A stretch of 64,000 nt of DNA. It comes from Flavobacterium azooxidireducens (GTDB lineage: Bacteria; Bacteroidota; Bacteroidia; Flavobacteriales; Flavobacteriaceae). The stretch spans positions 1,426,001 to 1,490,000 of the forward strand of contig NZ_CP096205.1 of NCBI RefSeq assembly GCF_023195775.1, given 5' to 3'. Made by a program: the position numbers and the translations under genes. Numbering within the stretch: position 1 is the stretch's first letter; every line of letters starts with the position of its first letter. Of this stretch, positions 61,501 to 64,000 are shown piece after piece. Under the pieces are notes generated by a model. That model was not told where the DNA came from. It ran no database searches and saw nothing but the letters and a program-made list of their open reading frames with translations.

Positions 61501-64000
61501 ATTATGTAGTTTATATTCGAGATGCCAACGGATGTATTCAATCAGCACCTGTTTTTGTACCGACGGATCCTTCTCCCCAAATTTCAGCTACTGTAACCAA
61601 TTTATGTACGGCAGCTCAAGGCGATTTTACAATTGAAGTAACGTTAACAACTGCCGGAATTGCTCCATATACATTTAGTTTAAACGGCGGAACTTTCCAA
61701 GCACAAACAGTTCCTACATTCACTTATACTAATTTGAATTCAGGAAATTATTCCATCAGAGTGAGAGATTTTAACGGATGTATTCATACTGTAAACCTTA
61801 CTATTCCTGCTCCTTTGAATTTAACTCCGGCAATTACAGCTCAAACTTCTTGTGCTAATAACGACGGAATTATTACCGTAACACCTTTCGGCGGAAGCGG
61901 AACTTTTACTTATGAACTACAAAACAATGTAGGCGGTGTAATTGTTGCTGCTCAAGCTTCTCCAATATTCAACGGATTGGCTTCAGGGAATTATGTGGTG
62001 GTAATCAATGACACAACCACAGGCTGTTCAGCTCAAGCTCCAATTGAATTAGAACCTGCAACTCCTGTAACTTTTACCACTGTTCATAATGATGTAAGTT
62101 GTAATGGCGGAAATGACGGAAGTATTACTGTGACTTTACCGGCATCCAACGATAACCCGATTTATACGTATGTTTTAACAGATGGTGTAAATGCTCCAAT
62201 TTCTCAAAATAATGGTGTTTTCACCGGATTAGCGGCTGGAACTTATACTATTACTGTTACTTCTGCCAGAAATTGTTCTTTACAAGAAATCATTGTAATT
62301 GATGAACCGGCTTTATTAACAGTTGCTGCAACGGCTACCGATTTTGCTTGTGATGCTTCCAATGTGGTTCAAACATCAACCATTACAGCCGCAGCCAATT
62401 TTGGAACAGCTCCTTATGTTTACAGCATTAACGGAACGAATTTCTTCGCATCCAACACATTTACAATCGTAGATAATGGAAGTGTTCAAAACATTACTGT
62501 GACTGTTCGTGATGCTAATAATTGTTTGACGACAACTCTTGTGAACATTAATCCATTACCAACCATTACTGCAGTTACTACAACAACGGTAACGAATTTA
62601 ACGTGTACGAATGACGGAACCGTTCAAATTAATGTAACCGGTGGTTCAGGTGATTTTACATTTGAATTATTACCCCTAGGAAGTCAGCCTGCTATCACAC
62701 CGGGAAGTGGTGTTTTCAGTGCTAACTTTACGTTAACTGAGCCTGGAACCTATACTTTCCAAGTAACTGACAACGAAACAGGATGTTATTTTATAACTGC
62801 TCCTTATACAATCACTCCTTTTGATACCATCGAAGCAAGTATAATCAACTCATCTGCTGTAACTTGTTTTGGCGATACAGATGGAACTATAACTGTAAAT
62901 GTTTTAGGTTATGTTGGAAATGTAACCTATGATGTAATTGACATTCAAGGAAATACGGTTGCTTCCGGAAGTGGAAATACTGCTATAAATCCGTTTATCG
63001 TTTCAGGATTATCAGGTGGAAATTATCAAGTAGTTGTCACAGCAACTGAGACACCTTTCTGTACAGCTACATCCAACTTTGCAGTAGTTTCTTCGCCAAG
63101 TGAGCCATTGGTTTTAACAGCGAATGAAACAGCAAATGTTACTTGTACTAACAATTTAGGTGAAATTTTTGCCAATGCAATCGGAGGATGGGGAACGTAT
63201 CAATATGAATTGGTCAACAACACGACTGCTACAACTGTTCAACCTTTTGGAGCCAATTCGTTATTTACAGGATTAGCAGGCGGAAATTATACAGTTTCTG
63301 TGCAAGATGCCGGAGGATGTTTAGTAAGTACAACTGTTATTTTGGTTCAACCGAGTTTAATTTCGGCTAATCTTACTTCTATCAATACTAATTTACTTTG
63401 TAATGGTGATACAAATGCTTCTGTAACGGCTGCAAATGTAATCGGAGGACAAGGAACGTATCAATACATTTTGAATACGTATGATTCAACCGGAACAACA
63501 ATTGTAACCAGTTCAGGAGGACAAACGAGTCCAACTTTTGATGGATTAGGTGCAGGAATTTACAGCATCACCATCACAGACGGATGGAATTGTGATTTTA
63601 CAACTAACATCATCACAATAACTGAACCAACAGTTGTAGTAGCTTCATTAACATTAACAAGTTCATTAACTTGTACAAATGATGCAATAATCACACTTTC
63701 TGCTTCGGGTGGAACGGCTCCGTATCAATACAGTACCGACGGAATCACTTTTACCAACACAACGGTTTACAATGTTGGCCCAGGAACGTATCAATTTTTT
63801 GTAAGAGATGCAAACAATTGTGCCGTAGTTCAAACCAATCAAATCACGATAGAAACTATTCCTGATTTAGAATTGAATTTAAATTTAAATAGTGCCAACA
63901 TCAACTGTTTTGGAGAAAGTACAGCAACCATTATTGCCAACACAACTGGCGGTTTAGGAAATTACAGCTACACACTTTTAGACAATGCGAATAACGTAAT
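55506..64000 (+). CDS. sprB: SprB gliding-motility adhesin, N-terminal 2831 codons (runs off the window)
   Basis: ATG 55506 is 10 nt after sprD. A signal peptide (KTIFLLGCFLLLNLASYAQ) is followed by a unique N-terminal domain of about 370 aa (KGDMTLISNGIVNR, KIVYAGLYWSATYR, ANIRATQGF, DGFAGV). A DUF11-like domain (KTVEDLAGNDIGGADVNLGQ, LDYVVTFQNVGNDDATNATI) comes next. Then SprB repeats of about 80-100 aa recur, with the pattern (I/V)xCxxxNG(S/A)IxxxxxGGxxPYxYxI, then LxxGxYTxxxxDxNGC. I followed the frame at many points to the window end and saw no stop, so at least 8.5 kb are open. In F. johnsoniae SprB is about 6500 aa and moves along the cell surface as the gliding adhesin. Confidence 0.85.
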   Translation, partial: MKTPQIPQLKTIFLLGCFLLLNLASYAQVPVPFTVRYERNLKGDMTLISNGIVNRQHNSNGPNVPYNEVGNSSQYNDNFDMRYIDIDGDPSTFSSSSASLILPASGCNKIVYAGLYWSATYRFNNGYSTNPGDGDNVRANDFNQVRLKLPGGAYQNITGQLIFDGFTSPDFIANSPYSCFADITSLVTGLANPEGEYTVANIRATQGFINGGGVSGGWTIFFVYENPTMTGKYITAYDGFAGVRAAIGQTDINYSGFTTLPPPFPVRAKLASAALEGDNRITGDQLLFRAASNATFTALGNTLNATNNFFNSRLTLNNVDFLDRVPNSLNTLGYDGDIITVANPLNSVIPNNETAATLRITSNQDTYFMFFNAFNIEVIEPDIKLVKTVEDLAGNDIGGADVNLGQFLDYVVTFQNVGNDDATNATIRDILPINTSFISVDLSGAPGVTFTHDPAFDELVFTLPNNLVEIGDPVYTIRIRVQVATTCSELEDACSNLIQNQAYATYRGILNSNWISNDPSFAGLDSCGFGQPGPANFLVDIDDCIFENDAYLCGTDLTLTAANGYETYTWYNSSNQVIGNTQTITVSNVGTYTVVNTATPPCIGITQTFNVLLFGATQTNPVIPFADEVVICPNNGEQLPLIFLCGTNDSQLIQTGISDATSIVWEVLNEASCPPVGIDTCANNNPACSWNQVGTGANFNVTTAGQYRLTINYQDGCFTRFYFNVFTNLLDIQYVTTNILCNTPGSITITNLPSDYQFQLVDQMTGNILVPYQNNPVFTISNAGVYTVQVTQIGVTEGCVFELPNIGIQQNNFQVNLIPQNTNCNGFGSIRVQATGAQPQYQFSITNPISATSGWVVDNDYTFDNLNPGTYTVTVVTEDGCSFTGTVTIEDQNDLELVASVSQNITCNQGNILVNPSGGQPPYSFTIYSFNGALLNPTSADYQTSVIFDIEFGQQGTYVFIVVDANNCTALSNPVTIELVPNVQFTTTVQNINCFGQNNGSIVYNLTSSNGFQVSYQLLDENGNIISTNNSGIFNNLPAGNYTVVLVQSQGNRVCEFPTDFTITEPTPMTGVAEITENYTCITNAGTINIVPGSITGGTAPYLFSIDGVNFVSSSEFANLTSGNYTIYIQDANGCIFTTNTISLVAPNQLTDLTFNATALTCPAQNATVTVTTVGGTAPFTYQIIAPAGQTVNNGTNPIFAGLTAGTYTFEVTDSNGCTYQETYTINPLPIIDVIGQTISNVVCFGASNGAVTFTVTNSNPYNYQIVNSSNAVVASANNSNLSTISLTGLTASTYTITITDTVTNCTDTATAIVEAPSSALAFTFVANQISCNSNGSVIITATGGWGSYQYQLTQPNGVVVGPQSNATFTNLTQAGTYTISVNDINGCVVSNTFNLTTPTNPVAVIASSSDLCFDANGATLVIAVTGGVVPYTYSINGNPSQNSNTFANLTPGSYTVIVTDANGCTSTVSQTIQPELTGDFSLTKGLDCTASPNAQISAAIAGGLAPFTYQVSFNSGAFGSSTNVVGTNFVYSTANAGNYQFLITDAQGCTFTSQTITVEPLTLPEITSVVELQGILCHGGNEGEIQINTNNAVGLAPFVLEVINTTTGVNYGTQTSGLTAGNYQITLTDANSCTDTASITLTEPNPIAFTISTVDITCNNPGGTSYGEIIVQGVAGGTAQYTYILNNNFGFIASYTPVTNENHSFQILNFGIYNVEVIDANGCVLLVDNIIIASPPSDLIIDVSTSTSDCVNGGTAVITVTSAVSSGSYEFAILETNVLPYSTNYQPADVGTPETSTFTGLVPGVTYTFVVHDLVTDCYYFKTADTPINTPSNLTSVLDVVGNVSCTGSNDGFVNFTFDNYDATATSVSYEVFNSQSNISTGITGTSSPLGGPISVTNLGPLAPGIYYILFTENGGTLTGCSSASVPFTISQSTNLLQVTANVTRNDNCLNNRGRITATGQFGTAPYQYQLVVAGDPAPTVLTWAGSATNVFNVEGGNYVVYIRDANGCIQSAPVFVPTDPSPQISATVTNLCTAAQGDFTIEVTLTTAGIAPYTFSLNGGTFQAQTVPTFTYTNLNSGNYSIRVRDFNGCIHTVNLTIPAPLNLTPAITAQTSCANNDGIITVTPFGGSGTFTYELQNNVGGVIVAAQASPIFNGLASGNYVVVINDTTTGCSAQAPIELEPATPVTFTTVHNDVSCNGGNDGSITVTLPASNDNPIYTYVLTDGVNAPISQNNGVFTGLAAGTYTITVTSARNCSLQEIIVIDEPALLTVAATATDFACDASNVVQTSTITAAANFGTAPYVYSINGTNFFASNTFTIVDNGSVQNITVTVRDANNCLTTTLVNINPLPTITAVTTTTVTNLTCTNDGTVQINVTGGSGDFTFELLPLGSQPAITPGSGVFSANFTLTEPGTYTFQVTDNETGCYFITAPYTITPFDTIEASIINSSAVTCFGDTDGTITVNVLGYVGNVTYDVIDIQGNTVASGSGNTAINPFIVSGLSGGNYQVVVTATETPFCTATSNFAVVSSPSEPLVLTANETANVTCTNNLGEIFANAIGGWGTYQYELVNNTTATTVQPFGANSLFTGLAGGNYTVSVQDAGGCLVSTTVILVQPSLISANLTSINTNLLCNGDTNASVTAANVIGGQGTYQYILNTYDSTGTTIVTSSGGQTSPTFDGLGAGIYSITITDGWNCDFTTNIITITEPTVVVASLTLTSSLTCTNDAIITLSASGGTAPYQYSTDGITFTNTTVYNVGPGTYQFFVRDANNCAVVQTNQITIETIPDLELNLNLNSANINCFGESTATIIANTTGGLGNYSYTLLDNANNV

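Noticed and set aside
49782..64000. CRISPR-like regular repeats in sprC/sprB
   Set aside because: The repeats are long protein-domain repeats in frame, not short identical units with spacers.

Overview
This window looks like a chromosome segment of a gliding Flavobacteriaceae bacterium, most likely Flavobacterium or a close relative. The DNA is AT-rich. Several genes have Bacteroidota-type -7 boxes (TAnnTTTG). There are type IX secretion (T9SS) sorting domains, and the right end reads as the sprC-sprD-sprB gliding-adhesin operon. No tRNA, rRNA or CRISPR array was seen.

Layout. 1-1.5 kb: end of an S41-type protease, an OmpA-like protein and a RelE/ParE-type toxin-antitoxin pair. 2.0-18.1 kb: an accessory island. 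It holds a broken T9SS beta-propeller protein, a 1112-aa secreted Rhs-associated protein, and a main rhs gene with signal peptide, DUF6443-like start, YD/Rhs core and variable toxin tip. Three displaced rhs 3'-end cassettes follow, each with its own C-terminal toxin and putative immunity gene. The four toxin/immunity units are separated or closed by four copies of a ~180-bp module that carries a terminator hairpin. The last copy runs into a decayed IS1-family transposase gene. 18.1-24.8 kb (minus strand): elaA, a DUF4837 lipoprotein, a LysM lytic transglycosylase, pgk, and a protein whose N-terminus resembles SprB and whose C-terminus resembles SprD. 25-30.5 kb: holB, a DoxX-like gene, a small lipoprotein with a direct-inverted-direct repeat, and an alpha/beta-hydrolase-type T9SS cargo interrupted by an in-frame TGA. 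30.5-40.6 kb (minus): a PIF1-like helicase, a Skp/OmpH-like lipoprotein, a methyltransferase, mnmG, ybeY and a DUF4175 protein, with three parS-like sites around mnmG. 41-49.4 kb: gltX, envelope proteins of unknown role, an SPFH protein and glnS. 49.8-64 kb: sprC, sprD and the first 2831 codons of sprB, which is open to the window edge.

How it fits together. The rhs island is the most unusual part. One full-length exported rhs gene is followed by silent 3' cassettes that share its core sequence but end in different toxins. Recombination through the shared core could replace the active tip, with each immunity gene travelling with its toxin. Single-base losses in short homopolymers break the main rhs gene, cassette 3 and the propeller gene (the latter twice), while the housekeeping genes look intact. 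The island is therefore either decaying or phase-variable, or the assembly has indel errors there.
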